This document shows positions 1 through 7,424 of a DNA stretch of 64,000 nt, piece after piece. The position numbers and the translations under genes were made by a program. The notes under the pieces were generated by a model, which searched no databases, was not told the DNA's origin, and saw only the letters and a program-made list of their open reading frames with translations. Every line of letters begins with the position of its first letter. The stretch's first letter is position 1. Source of the stretch: an uncultured Archangium sp. (GTDB taxonomy: Bacteria; Myxococcota; Myxococcia; Myxococcales; Myxococcaceae); assembly GCA_903905455.1 (NCBI GenBank), contig CAIVGN010000077.1, forward strand, positions 62,001 to 126,000. The letters run 5' to 3'.

Positions 1-1
1 C

Positions 2-130
2 TTCCTCGGCACCCAGGGCTACGTGTGGGACGCGCAGAGCGACATGCTCTACGCAGGCATTGGCGCCACCGTGGGGCTGCTGACGCTCACCGGGTTGCAC
101 GACCGGGAGCTGAAGCGCCTGCTGGGGTGA
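2..130 (+). CDS. DUF2238 (YjdF-like) integral membrane protein, 3' end only
   Basis: The last 42 codons of a gene that begins before the window. The readable tail contains FLGTQGYVWDAQSDM followed by a hydrophobic stretch (GIGATVGLLTLTGL) and a short charged end, closing with TGA. A G-x-x-W-D-A-Q-x-D-M signature followed by one last transmembrane helix is how I remember the C-terminus of the YjdF/DUF2238 inner-membrane family, whose function is not established. The following gene runs toward it on the other strand, only 9 bases away, so the two ends are convergent. The family call rests on this short tail only. Confidence 0.6.
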   Translation, partial: FLGTQGYVWDAQSDMLYAGIGATVGLLTLTGLHDRELKRLLG

Positions 131-139
131 AGCCGCGCG

Positions 140-625
140 TCACTTCACCTTCACCGGCACGTCCCTGGTCACCGAGCCGCGGATGAGGCGCAGCGTCGCC
201 GTGCCCGGATTCTGGGCCCTGACGTAGAGCATCGACTCGCGCACCGTGACGTCGGTGTCGACCTTCCAGCCGTCCTTCTTCTCCGTCGGGCCCCAGAAGA
301 GCTCGAGGCCCGCGCCGTCGAGGAAGAGCTCGGCCTCGGTCGCTTCGTCGACCCGCAGGCCCATGACCTCGCCCACCGTGAGCCCGATGCGGTCGGTCTC
401 GTGGAGGAGCGGGAAGGTGAAGCCGGGAGGCGCCTCGTAGCCGCGCCGCGTGCCGTGATCGACCTCGGCTTCGTAGGCGTCCCGGGTGATGATCTCACGC
501 GGCGCCTCGGGGTCTCGCCGGGCCGTGTCGACCCAGACCAGCTTCCACTCACCGCGCTCGACGGCGTGGAAGCCTGCACAGCCAGAGACGAGCAGGGCAC
601 AGAGGGTCGCGAGCAGGGGGCGCAT
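140..625 (-). CDS. Small lipoprotein, function unknown
   Basis: A 161-residue protein with a lipoprotein signal peptide: a short charged start (MRP), a hydrophobic core and the lipobox VSGC, with Cys16 as the expected lipidated residue. The mature part has no domain I recognise. It alternates polar and hydrophobic residues, and its last 40 residues (NPGTATLRLIRGS and following) resemble the end of an immunoglobulin-like beta-sandwich, so a mostly beta fold is likely; that is inference. It is the last gene of a minus-strand series of six envelope genes and starts 36 bases after the stop of the TPR lipoprotein upstream, so it probably belongs to the same transcript. Confidence 0.75.
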   Translation of the reverse strand: MRPLLATLCALLVSGCAGFHAVERGEWKLVWVDTARRDPEAPREIITRDAYEAEVDHGTRRGYEAPPGFTFPLLHETDRIGLTVGEVMGLRVDEATEAELFLDGAGLELFWGPTEKKDGWKVDTDVTVRESMLYVRAQNPGTATLRLIRGSVTRDVPVKVK

Positions 626-661
626 GGCAGGGCAGGGTAGTACGGATGCCGGGTCTTCCCG

Positions 662-1630
662 TCACTTGGGGGTGGGAACGGCCTCGACGGGCATGCGCGC
701 CTCGCGCTTGGCCTCTTCGGCGGTGCCGCCCACGGCCTCGGCCGAGGTCTTCGCCGGCGGGCCCCCGACGCCTTCGCCGTGGTTCTCGTAGACCGGGTAC
801 TTGTCCCAGTCGAAGGCCGCCGTCGCGTCGCCGACGGTGGTGGGCGTGGTGGCGCGCAGCCGGCCGCGGACCAGGGCGATCTGCTGCTGCACGGCCGTCG
901 GGGTGGGGTGCGTCTTGAGGGCCTCGATCCACAGCTCGATGGCCTCTTCGGGGGCGGTGTCGGCCTTGAGGCGGCCCAGCTCGACCAGCGCGTGGGGGCG
1001 CAGCTCCGACTCGGGGAAGCGCGAGATGAGGTCGAGGTACACGCGCTGCGCGTCGGGCTTGCGGCCTTCCATCATCGAGAGCGCCTGGCCGCGCAGGTAG
1101 AGCGCGTCGTCGACGTACACGCTGGTCTCGAACTTCTGCGCGACCTTGCCGGCCTCGAGCTCGCACTGCTCGTAGTCCTGGAGCTCGAAGTACAGCTTGG
1201 CCACGGTGAAGCTGAGTTCGGCCGACTGGGGCGGGTTGCGCGCCAGCGCGGCGGTGTACTCGGCGATGGCCCCGCGCAGGTCGCGGAACTGGTGCCACAG
1301 CAGCGCCGCCAGGTGGAGCCGGCCCTCGAGCGTCTCCGGGGCCTCGGGGCACACGGTGATCAGCTCGCGGTAGACCTCGATGGCGCGCTTCGCGTCGTTG
1401 AACTGGAAGGCGTAGATGTCGGCGGCGCCGCGCAGCGCCCGGGCCCGGTAGAGGTTGCTCTCGGGCGAGTTGTCACGCTCGAGCAGGTCGAGGGCGAGCT
1501 TGAACTCGGTCAGGGCGATGTCGGGCTTCTGCGCGAAGAGCGCGGTGCGCGCCTTCTCGAGGTGCGCGGGGGCGTCGTCCTTGCGGCAGCCGGCCAGGGT
1601 GAGCGCGAGCGCGAAGAGCACCGCCCTCAC
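662..1630 (-). CDS. TPR-repeat lipoprotein
   Basis: A 322-residue lipoprotein. The open frame continues 59 codons further upstream, but the GTG at 1630 starts a clean signal peptide (VRAVLFALALTLAGC, lipidated Cys15). This GTG overlaps the stop of the preceding gene in a GTGA arrangement, so I prefer it. From about residue 20 to 260 the protein is helical and repetitive, with pairs of helices of TPR type (for example YRARALRGAADIYAFQF and FELQDYEQCELEAGKVAQ), similar to the BamD/YbgF-like scaffolds that organise envelope complexes. The C-terminal 60 residues are low complexity. It is likely a protein-protein scaffold for the neighbouring lipoproteins; no enzymatic motif is visible. Confidence 0.8.
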   Translation of the reverse strand: MRAVLFALALTLAGCRKDDAPAHLEKARTALFAQKPDIALTEFKLALDLLERDNSPESNLYRARALRGAADIYAFQFNDAKRAIEVYRELITVCPEAPETLEGRLHLAALLWHQFRDLRGAIAEYTAALARNPPQSAELSFTVAKLYFELQDYEQCELEAGKVAQKFETSVYVDDALYLRGQALSMMEGRKPDAQRVYLDLISRFPESELRPHALVELGRLKADTAPEEAIELWIEALKTHPTPTAVQQQIALVRGRLRATTPTTVGDATAAFDWDKYPVYENHGEGVGGPPAKTSAEAVGGTAEEAKREARMPVEAVPTPK

Positions 1631-1866
1631 GGGCACGCCTCGGGCCGGTAGCGCACGCACAGGTTGTTGCTGCAGGCGATGCAGTCGCGCAGTTGGTCCT
1701 CGCGCTCGCTGCACACCAGCACGCTCGAGGGCCGGGGACAGTCGGCGTTCTGCACGCAGGCCAGCGCGCCCCCGTCGAGGCCGGTGAGCGACTCTTCGAC
1801 CGCGCACAGGCGGTTGCAGCCCGTCACGAGCATCATCACCACGGAGCTGATCAGGAGCGCGCGCAT
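1627..1866 (-). CDS. Small cysteine-rich lipoprotein
   Basis: A 79-residue protein. The start at 1866 gives a good lipoprotein signal peptide (MRALLISSVVMMLVTGC, Cys17); longer in-frame starts would put a charged, signal-less segment in front. The mature part of about 62 residues holds eight further cysteines, some closely paired (DCIACSNNLC). Such spacing suggests a small disulfide-knotted secreted module of the kind common in Myxococcota. Its TGA overlaps the GTG start of the TPR lipoprotein, so the two are translationally coupled. I do not recognise a named family. Confidence 0.75.
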   Translation of the reverse strand: MRALLISSVVMMLVTGCNRLCAVEESLTGLDGGALACVQNADCPRPSSVLVCSEREDQLRDCIACSNNLCVRYRPEACP

Positions 1867-1901
1867 CGACGCTCGGCTGATACCACGGCGCGGCACCCGA
1901 A

Positions 1902-3215
1902 TCACCGCACCCTGCGCTCGGTCGCGGTCACGGTGAAGCTCTGCTCGACGTTCTGGAACTCGCCGTCGTAGCGCGGGTAGCGCCAGCCGCTGAACTGGGC
2001 GCGCAGGCACCTGGCGAGCTGGGTCTCGTCGAGGTCCTTGCGGAGATGGGCCTCGCCGACGCGGCCGTCGTTGAACACCACCCAGCGCACCTCGAAGCGC
2101 TGGGCGTCAGGCGGGGTCATGCGGCGCGCCTGTTCGGCGAGGCACTCCTGGAGCAGCGGCGCGAAGTGATCGTTGACCACGCGCACCTGGTCCACCGAGA
2201 GGCTCTGGCCGGCCGAGTCGCGGCTGTAGTCGTGGAAGGTCCAGCGGCCGAGGGTCTTCTTCTCCAGCGCGCGGCAGCTGCCGGGGCTGTGGGCGGTGTC
2301 GTAGGACACGCACGTCTGGTCGAGCATCGCGGTGCGCGACCAGGTGCGCTCGGGGTCGGGCACCGCGGCGGCGATGATCGCCACTTCGCGCAGCGCGAAC
2401 TTCACCGCGGCGTCGGGGTCGTTCCTCGCGCGGGCCAGGGCGATGAGCTTGCCCAGCGCCTTGCGACGCAGGCCACCGCACTGCACCGCCTCGCACGCGC
2501 CCTCGGCTTTCTCGAGCAGCGCGGCCTGGCGGGCGTCGTTGTCTTCGCGCAGCGCCTGGCCCAGCAGCACGCGCTGGGCGAGGGCCGGGTCCTTCTCGGC
2601 CTGCGACAGGCGCAGCGCCGTGGCCTCGCAGGGGTTTGGCTTGCTGCCCTTCTCCGCCTTCGCTGCGCAGAGCTCGGCGTCTTGCAGCGCGCGCACCTTC
2701 TTGCCCAGTTGCTTGTCGGCGCCCTTGAGCCTGGTCACCGCAGCGCTCGCGGCGACGGCTGCCGCGCGACAGGCGTCGAACTTCTCGGGGCCACAGGCGA
2801 GGCGCCAGGTGCGCGCGGCGTCGGAGGCGGCCTCGGGTGCGACGGCCGACTGCTCGACGCGGAAGGCGAGCTGGTGGGCCTGCAGGCGGGCCTCGCCGTC
2901 GAGCGACGCGGCCTCGGTGATGGCCTGCTGCGCGGCGGTGCGCGCGTCGTCGAGGCGCCTTGCCTTGAGCGCGGCCTGCGCGTCGGCGAGCGCCGTCTTG
3001 AAGCCCAGCGAGCGGTCGAGCTTCGGCGGTTCCGGGGGGCGCACGGGCGCGGGCGCGACCTTCTCGGGCTCCCGGTCCCAGGCGCTGGCGAGCTCCGCGT
3101 TGCCGCCGCCCGTGCCGGGCTCGGCGGCATTGCTCAGGGGCTGGGTCTGCGTGGCGCTCCCCGAGGTGGCGCACGACGCGAGGACGAGGAGCGGCAGCAG
3201 TCGGGACATGAGCAT
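1902..3215 (-). CDS. Lipoprotein with AgmX/PglI-type C-terminal domain
   Basis: A 437-residue lipoprotein (LVLASC, Cys15 if translation starts at 3215; an ATG two codons later at 3209 is equally possible). After a Pro-rich linker (about residues 45-65) comes a long Ala-rich helical region, roughly residues 70-290. The last 100 residues match the AgmX/PglI C-terminal module known from myxobacterial gliding and spore-coat proteins: VVNDHFAPLLQECL, then FEVRWVVFNDGRVGEA, then ARCLRAQFSGWRYPRY. This module resembles a TonB C-terminal fold and is thought to mediate envelope protein contacts. It sits 13 bases after the repeat lipoprotein and 35 bases before the Cys-rich lipoprotein, within one probable operon. 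Confidence 0.75.
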   Translation of the reverse strand: MLMSRLLPLLVLASCATSGSATQTQPLSNAAEPGTGGGNAELASAWDREPEKVAPAPVRPPEPPKLDRSLGFKTALADAQAALKARRLDDARTAAQQAITEAASLDGEARLQAHQLAFRVEQSAVAPEAASDAARTWRLACGPEKFDACRAAAVAASAAVTRLKGADKQLGKKVRALQDAELCAAKAEKGSKPNPCEATALRLSQAEKDPALAQRVLLGQALREDNDARQAALLEKAEGACEAVQCGGLRRKALGKLIALARARNDPDAAVKFALREVAIIAAAVPDPERTWSRTAMLDQTCVSYDTAHSPGSCRALEKKTLGRWTFHDYSRDSAGQSLSVDQVRVVNDHFAPLLQECLAEQARRMTPPDAQRFEVRWVVFNDGRVGEAHLRKDLDETQLARCLRAQFSGWRYPRYDGEFQNVEQSFTVTATERRVR

Positions 3216-3228
3216 CGAAGGGCGCCGT

Positions 3229-4758
3229 TCAGGGCTGGACGGCGAAGAGGTACGCCTGCCGGAAAGACGAATAGCACTGTCCCCCGGGGGCGCCGGTGCA
3301 GGAGCCGCTGACCCACAGCAGGCCCTGGGCGAAGACGCTGCCGCCGACCTGCGGGCTGTTCTCGGCCGTGGTGAAGCGCCCGAAGCGGTTGAGGCTCGCG
3401 CTCGTCGGGTCGAAGGACATCACGAGCGTTTGCTGGGTGAACTGTGGAGCGAGCTCAACTCCGCTGTGGACCGCCGCCGCGCCCGTCGTCCCGGCGATCA
3501 GGAACACCTCGCCCGCGGTGACCACCACGTCGGCGGGGGTGACGTTGGAGACAAAGGCCTGTGGGCCCATGGCCGCGAGGGTCGAAGGAGCGCGGCGCTC
3601 GAGGAGCGTTCCGCCGTCCCACATGGACGCGACCCACAGGTCTCCTCCGGGAGACACGCCCACCACTCCGTTCTGGCCGAGGGTCGCGGTCTTGCTCAAG
3701 CCTCCGTCGGGCGTGAGTTGGAGCAGTTCGGTGTCGAGGCTCGAGGTCGTGTAGCAGCGGTCGAGGGTGACGTAGAAGATGCCGAGGGGGTCGAGAGCCG
3801 AGTCACGCACGGATGGCGCGCCGCCGATGCACAGCGGCAGATCGGTCGACGCTGGCCCCGAAGAGATCGTCGCAGCACGGAAGGTCCGGAAGTGGGCGGG
3901 ACCGCTGGTCTTGTCGTTGGCGACCATGACCAGGGGGCCGTTGCTTCCGGCGAAAATTCCAGAGGCCCGAGTGTCTTCCTGCGAAGCGAGCCAGCCGATG
4001 CCCGCGTCGACCCGGCCGCCCTGTCCGTAGGCGACGATGGGCCAGGTGCTCTGCACCCCGCCGACGAAGACGAGGTCGTCCAGGGCGGAGACCGTGGCGG
4101 GAAAGAACGACAAGGAATGGAGGAGCGAGCCGCCGTCGGGCCAGAGCAGCTCGAGCTGCTTTTCCGTCGTGCCATGCCAGCCCCACGCGAGGCCCTCGCG
4201 CGTCGCAGCCACCTCGACCGAGAACGTTTGACCAGAGGTGTTGCGCAGGAACGAGAGCTCGGGAATGAACCCGCCGTCGTTCAACGTGCGCCCACCGTCG
4301 AGGGACCACGGTGAGCCGCTACCGGCGTCGGGCGTCGTGCCACCAGCGTCGGTCGTCGTGCGACCCGCGTCGGTCGTCGCGCCACCATCGTCGGTCGCCG
4401 CGCCACCACCCGTCCCTGCGCCACCACCCGTCGCCGCGCCACCACCCGTCGCGGCGCCACCGCCCGTCGCGGCGCCACCACCCGTCGCGGCGCCACCACC
4501 CGTCGCGGCGCCATCACCCGTCGCAGCGCCACCACCCGTCGCAGCGCCACCACCCGTCGCGGCGCCACCACCGGTCGCGGCGCCACCACCCGTCGCGGCG
4601 CCACCACCCGTCGCGGCGCCACCACCTTCTGGCCCCACGTCGAGGCACAGCGCAGCGTCGGCGCGACAGCGCGCCTTCGTCGCCTCCGTTTCGAAGTTGT
4701 CGCAGCCCATCAGCGCCACGGTCATCAGCCCGGCCAGGAGCAGGTGTTGGTGCTTCAT
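3229..4758 (-). CDS. Lipoprotein with (GGGAAT)n repeat and beta-propeller-like domain
   Basis: A 509-residue lipoprotein. The ATG at 4758 gives MKHQHLLLAGLMTVALMGC with lipidated Cys19 and overlaps the stop of the preceding gene (ATGA). Residues of about 45-122 are 13 copies of the hexapeptide GGGAAT or close variants, followed by a Thr/Asp/Gly-rich segment (TTDAG repeats). This makes a long flexible tether between the lipid anchor and the folded part. The C-terminal 370 residues have recurring Gly-Gly-Asp-Trp-type strands and segments such as FVGGVQSTWPIVAYGQGG and GVVGVSPGGDLWVASMWDGG, suggesting a beta-propeller; I cannot place it in a named family. Repeat number may differ between strains because the underlying DNA is a near-perfect 18-bp tandem array. 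Confidence 0.75.
   Translation of the reverse strand: MKHQHLLLAGLMTVALMGCDNFETEATKARCRADAALCLDVGPEGGGAATGGGAATGGGAATGGGAATGGGAATGGGAATGDGAATGGGAATGGGAATGGGAATGGGAATGGGAGTGGGAATDDGGATTDAGRTTTDAGGTTPDAGSGSPWSLDGGRTLNDGGFIPELSFLRNTSGQTFSVEVAATREGLAWGWHGTTEKQLELLWPDGGSLLHSLSFFPATVSALDDLVFVGGVQSTWPIVAYGQGGRVDAGIGWLASQEDTRASGIFAGSNGPLVMVANDKTSGPAHFRTFRAATISSGPASTDLPLCIGGAPSVRDSALDPLGIFYVTLDRCYTTSSLDTELLQLTPDGGLSKTATLGQNGVVGVSPGGDLWVASMWDGGTLLERRAPSTLAAMGPQAFVSNVTPADVVVTAGEVFLIAGTTGAAAVHSGVELAPQFTQQTLVMSFDPTSASLNRFGRFTTAENSPQVGGSVFAQGLLWVSGSCTGAPGGQCYSSFRQAYLFAVQP
4393..4626 (-). repeat. 18-bp tandem repeat, 13 units, coding for GGGAAT
   Basis: Thirteen consecutive 18-base units, near-identical, inside the lipoprotein gene. 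On the plus strand the unit reads approximately GCCACCACCCGTCGCGGC. Exceptions are one unit that encodes GDGAAT and one that encodes GGGAGT. All changes keep the frame. An array of this kind is prone to slipped-strand expansion and contraction. Confidence 0.9.
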
Positions 4759-5573
4759 GGAAGACTCCCGGCGAGGCCAATCACGGCGCCCTGGGGTGAC
4801 ATCGCGCCGGTCACCACGACCGGTGCCTTCGGGGCGAGGACGCCCCACACGATGGCGCCCGCGGTCGCGAGGCCACCGCCGAGCATCAACCCCACGCCGA
4901 GCTGTTCCTTCATCGGCCCCGAGCTCGCGAGCGCGTCGATGCGCTGGAGATCGGTCGAGCCCTGCAGTTCCTTGAAGTCGCCGCGACCAAGGAAGAACAC
5001 GGCCACGCCCACGCCGGTGACGACGGCCGCACCGCCGGCGGTGACCCACGGCCACGGTGAAGCGCCGGCCGAGGTCGAGACGCTGGTCGTCTCCAGCGGC
5101 TGGTTCGCGCCCTTCGAGAAGGTCACCCTCAGCCGGGCGGCGAGCTTCGGCGCCTGGGCATCGAGCCAGTCCTGCATCGCGTCGAGATCCTTGAGGCGCT
5201 CCGTGGCAGCCGCGAGCTCGCGCCCGTCCGTGCCGCCGATGAGGCGCAGCGTCGCGGTGTAGTTCGTGCCCACCTTCACCAGGTTGCCCGAGAGCACCGC
5301 GTCGGCGCCCAACGCTCCGGCCAACTCGGCGAGGCAGGTGCTGCTCGCGTCGCTGCAGCCCAGCAACGCCTTCTGGCGCTCCATGCCGAGGATCTGCGCG
5401 ATGTCCCGGCTGGTGGTGATCCGCACCTCGCCGGTGCTGGCAAACTGGGTCACGAAGCGGTCGAAGAGCGCGTCCCCCACGGCGGGCTCGATGCCGACGA
5501 TCTGGAAGTTGGGGGCCGCCACCTTGAGAGGCGGGGTGGCCGAGGTCGCCAGCAGCAGCAACAGGGTGAACAT
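4755..5573 (-). CDS. Secreted/membrane protein with CsgG-like domain
   Basis: A 272-residue protein with an N-terminal signal sequence (MFTLLLLLATSATPP), one central membrane segment (about 175-196, PWVTAGGAAVVTGVGVAVFF) and a second hydrophobic stretch near 225-250. Residues 20-150 follow the pattern of the CsgG/FlgO-type domain: a strand, then RITTSRDIAQILGMERQK, then LLGCSDASSTCLAELAGALGAD, then a strand ending in AVLSGNLVKV. In Myxococcota this domain is common in lipoprotein and outer-membrane assemblies. It is the first gene of the six-gene minus-strand cluster and its stop overlaps the next start. A truncated relative lies at 19.6-19.8 kb in this window. Confidence 0.7.
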   Translation of the reverse strand: MFTLLLLLATSATPPLKVAAPNFQIVGIEPAVGDALFDRFVTQFASTGEVRITTSRDIAQILGMERQKALLGCSDASSTCLAELAGALGADAVLSGNLVKVGTNYTATLRLIGGTDGRELAAATERLKDLDAMQDWLDAQAPKLAARLRVTFSKGANQPLETTSVSTSAGASPWPWVTAGGAAVVTGVGVAVFFLGRGDFKELQGSTDLQRIDALASSGPMKEQLGVGLMLGGGLATAGAIVWGVLAPKAPVVVTGAMSPQGAVIGLAGSLP

Positions 5574-5638
5574 GGGGCGCGAATCATACCGCCTTCACGG
5601 TGGAGGCGCGGGCAGAGGTGAGCCACACTCCGCCCCAC

Positions 5639-6481
5639 ATGCGACCCCTGCTCGTGTCTCTCCTGGTGGTGATGGTGACGGGCTGCCCCGGCAGTAGCTC
5701 GCGAACGCAAGACCAGCTCGCGGCGCTCCAGAAGAAGAAGGAAGCCGACGCCAGGGCCAAGAAGGACAAGGACGAGAAGCTCGAGAACCTGCCGGCCGAG
5801 GTCATCAAGCTCGACGCCCCGTACGACGATCAGCAGGCGACGGTGATCCTCCCCGACGCGGCGTGCCCCGAGGGCTTCTGGGCGCTCTTCAACGGCGAGG
5901 CTCCCGGCGCGACGCCTGAAGAGAAGAAGGCCAACGCGGCGAAGCGCAAGGAGGTGGCGGACGCGGTGCGAGGCAAGAAGTACATCGTCAAGCTGCGTGC
6001 CCCCACCCAGGTGGCGCTCTCGCCCTACGACGCGCCCAACGGCAAGTTCAGCATCGACGTGCTGGGCACCATCGACTGTACCGACGCCATCGGCCGCATC
6101 GCCATCGCGTGGACCGACGCGAAGGCCGGCGACCCGGGCAACTCGGCGGCGAAGGAAGGCGCGGAGCTCACCCAGAACATCTGGATGGCGGGCCCGGTGC
6201 ACTTCGAGCTGCCCATCAAGTCGCTCACCGAGGCCAAGGAGTTCAACGACAAGAACCGCTTCGGCCTCTCGGCGCGCGTGGGCTTCGCGGTGGGCAAGAC
6301 CGACGTCGACAAGAAGCTCAAGAAGGTCGCCAAGGTCAGCGAGAAGGCCGCCGGTGAGACGCTGTCGTTCGGTGGTGGCTCGGAAGACTGGGGCGCAGGC
6401 CGGTTGATCCGCGCCGAGCTGCTGGGCGTGCGCGTGGCCACCGACCGCGAGAAGAAGCAGCTCCTCGAGAAGGGGAAGTGA
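5639..6481 (+). CDS. Lipoprotein, function unknown
   Basis: A 280-residue lipoprotein starting at the ATG at 5639 (MRPLLVSLLVVMVTGC, Cys16); 13 more upstream codons are open but would precede the signal peptide. Residues 25-55 are a charged Lys/Glu/Ala-rich helix (LAALQKKKEADARAKKDKDE), probably a coiled coil. The rest has no domain I recognise; it contains two Cys (ACPEGFW, DCTDAIG) that could pair, and a Lys-rich segment near residue 225. Divergent from the CsgG-like gene, with 65 bases between them that must hold both promoters. The hydrolase gene follows after 3 bases, so the two are likely cotranscribed. Confidence 0.75.
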   Translation: MRPLLVSLLVVMVTGCPGSSSRTQDQLAALQKKKEADARAKKDKDEKLENLPAEVIKLDAPYDDQQATVILPDAACPEGFWALFNGEAPGATPEEKKANAAKRKEVADAVRGKKYIVKLRAPTQVALSPYDAPNGKFSIDVLGTIDCTDAIGRIAIAWTDAKAGDPGNSAAKEGAELTQNIWMAGPVHFELPIKSLTEAKEFNDKNRFGLSARVGFAVGKTDVDKKLKKVAKVSEKAAGETLSFGGGSEDWGAGRLIRAELLGVRVATDREKKQLLEKGK

Positions 6482-6484
6482 CCC

Positions 6485-7414
6485 ATGTCCCGGCTCGTCA
6501 CCATCGACTGCCACTACGTGATGCCGCAGCTCGCGGCGTCGTACCTGCGTGAAGAAGACGGCGAGGTGGCCTTCATCGAGGCCAACACCACGCTCACCGT
6601 GCCCCGCCTGCTCGCGGCGCTCGAGAAGGAAGGCCTGTCACCGCAGGCCGTGAAGTACGTCATCGTCACCCACGTGCACCTCGACCACGCGGGCGGCGCC
6701 TCGGCGCTGATGGCGGCGTGCCCCAACGCCACGCTGCTGGCCCACCCCCGCGCCGCGCGGCACCTCATCGACCCCGCCAAGCTCGTGGCCAGCGCGAAGC
6801 ACGTCTACGGCGAGGAGGCCTTCGAGCACCTCTACGGGGTCATCTCGCCCATCGACGCGGCGAAGGTCCGCGCGCTCGACGACGGCGCCGAGGTGACCCT
6901 GGGCTCCGCCACGCTGCGCTTCCTCCACACCCGCGGGCACGCCAACCACCACTTCGTCGTCCACGACGTGGCCCAGGAGGTCGTCTACACCGGCGACGCC
7001 TTCGGGCTGACCTACCCCTCGCTGCAGCGGGCCGGGCGCTTCTCGTACCCCAGCACTTCGCCCACCGACTTCGACGGCGAGGCCGCCCTGGCCAGCGTGC
7101 GCCGCATCACCGACTTGAAGCCGCGCGCCGTGGGCCTGACGCACTTCGGCCTCTTCGAAGACGTGCAGGTCATCGCCGATCAGCTGATCCGCTGGCTGGA
7201 GGTCGCGACCGCGAGGGCCCACGAAGGCGCGAAGAGCGGCGACGACCAGGGCACCATGGAGCAGCGCTTCAAGTGGCAGTTGGAGCAGGACTTCGAGGTG
7301 GAAGCCTCGCGGGCCGGCTTGAGCCTCACCGACGCCGACCGCAAGTTGATCAGGTTCGACCTCGAGCTCAATGCCCAGGGGTTGGCCCTCGCCGCCCTCA
7401 AGCAGCGGGGCTGA
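6485..7414 (+). CDS. Metallo-beta-lactamase-fold hydrolase
   Basis: A 309-residue cytoplasmic enzyme of the MBL superfamily. The metal site is complete: HVHLDH at residues 63-68, His152 in TRGHANHH, Asp171 in YTGDAFG and His220 in LTHFG. This is the two-metal arrangement of glyoxalase II-like and lactonase-like hydrolases. The C-terminal 90 residues are helical and carry no further motif. The substrate cannot be told: thioester, lactone or another activated ester are all possible. No signal peptide. It follows the lipoprotein gene by 3 bases and is convergent with the rhomboid gene. Confidence 0.85.
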   Translation: MSRLVTIDCHYVMPQLAASYLREEDGEVAFIEANTTLTVPRLLAALEKEGLSPQAVKYVIVTHVHLDHAGGASALMAACPNATLLAHPRAARHLIDPAKLVASAKHVYGEEAFEHLYGVISPIDAAKVRALDDGAEVTLGSATLRFLHTRGHANHHFVVHDVAQEVVYTGDAFGLTYPSLQRAGRFSYPSTSPTDFDGEAALASVRRITDLKPRAVGLTHFGLFEDVQVIADQLIRWLEVATARAHEGAKSGDDQGTMEQRFKWQLEQDFEVEASRAGLSLTDADRKLIRFDLELNAQGLALAALKQRG

Positions 7415-7424
7415 TCGACGAGGC

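Noticed and set aside
4393-4626. CRISPR-like array
   Set aside because: The units are contiguous with no unique spacers and stay in frame with the lipoprotein.
4281-4975. Repeat-containing open frames on both strands around the hexapeptide array
   Set aside because: They are other frames of the same 18-bp array. Only the minus-strand frame with a lipoprotein signal peptide is credible.
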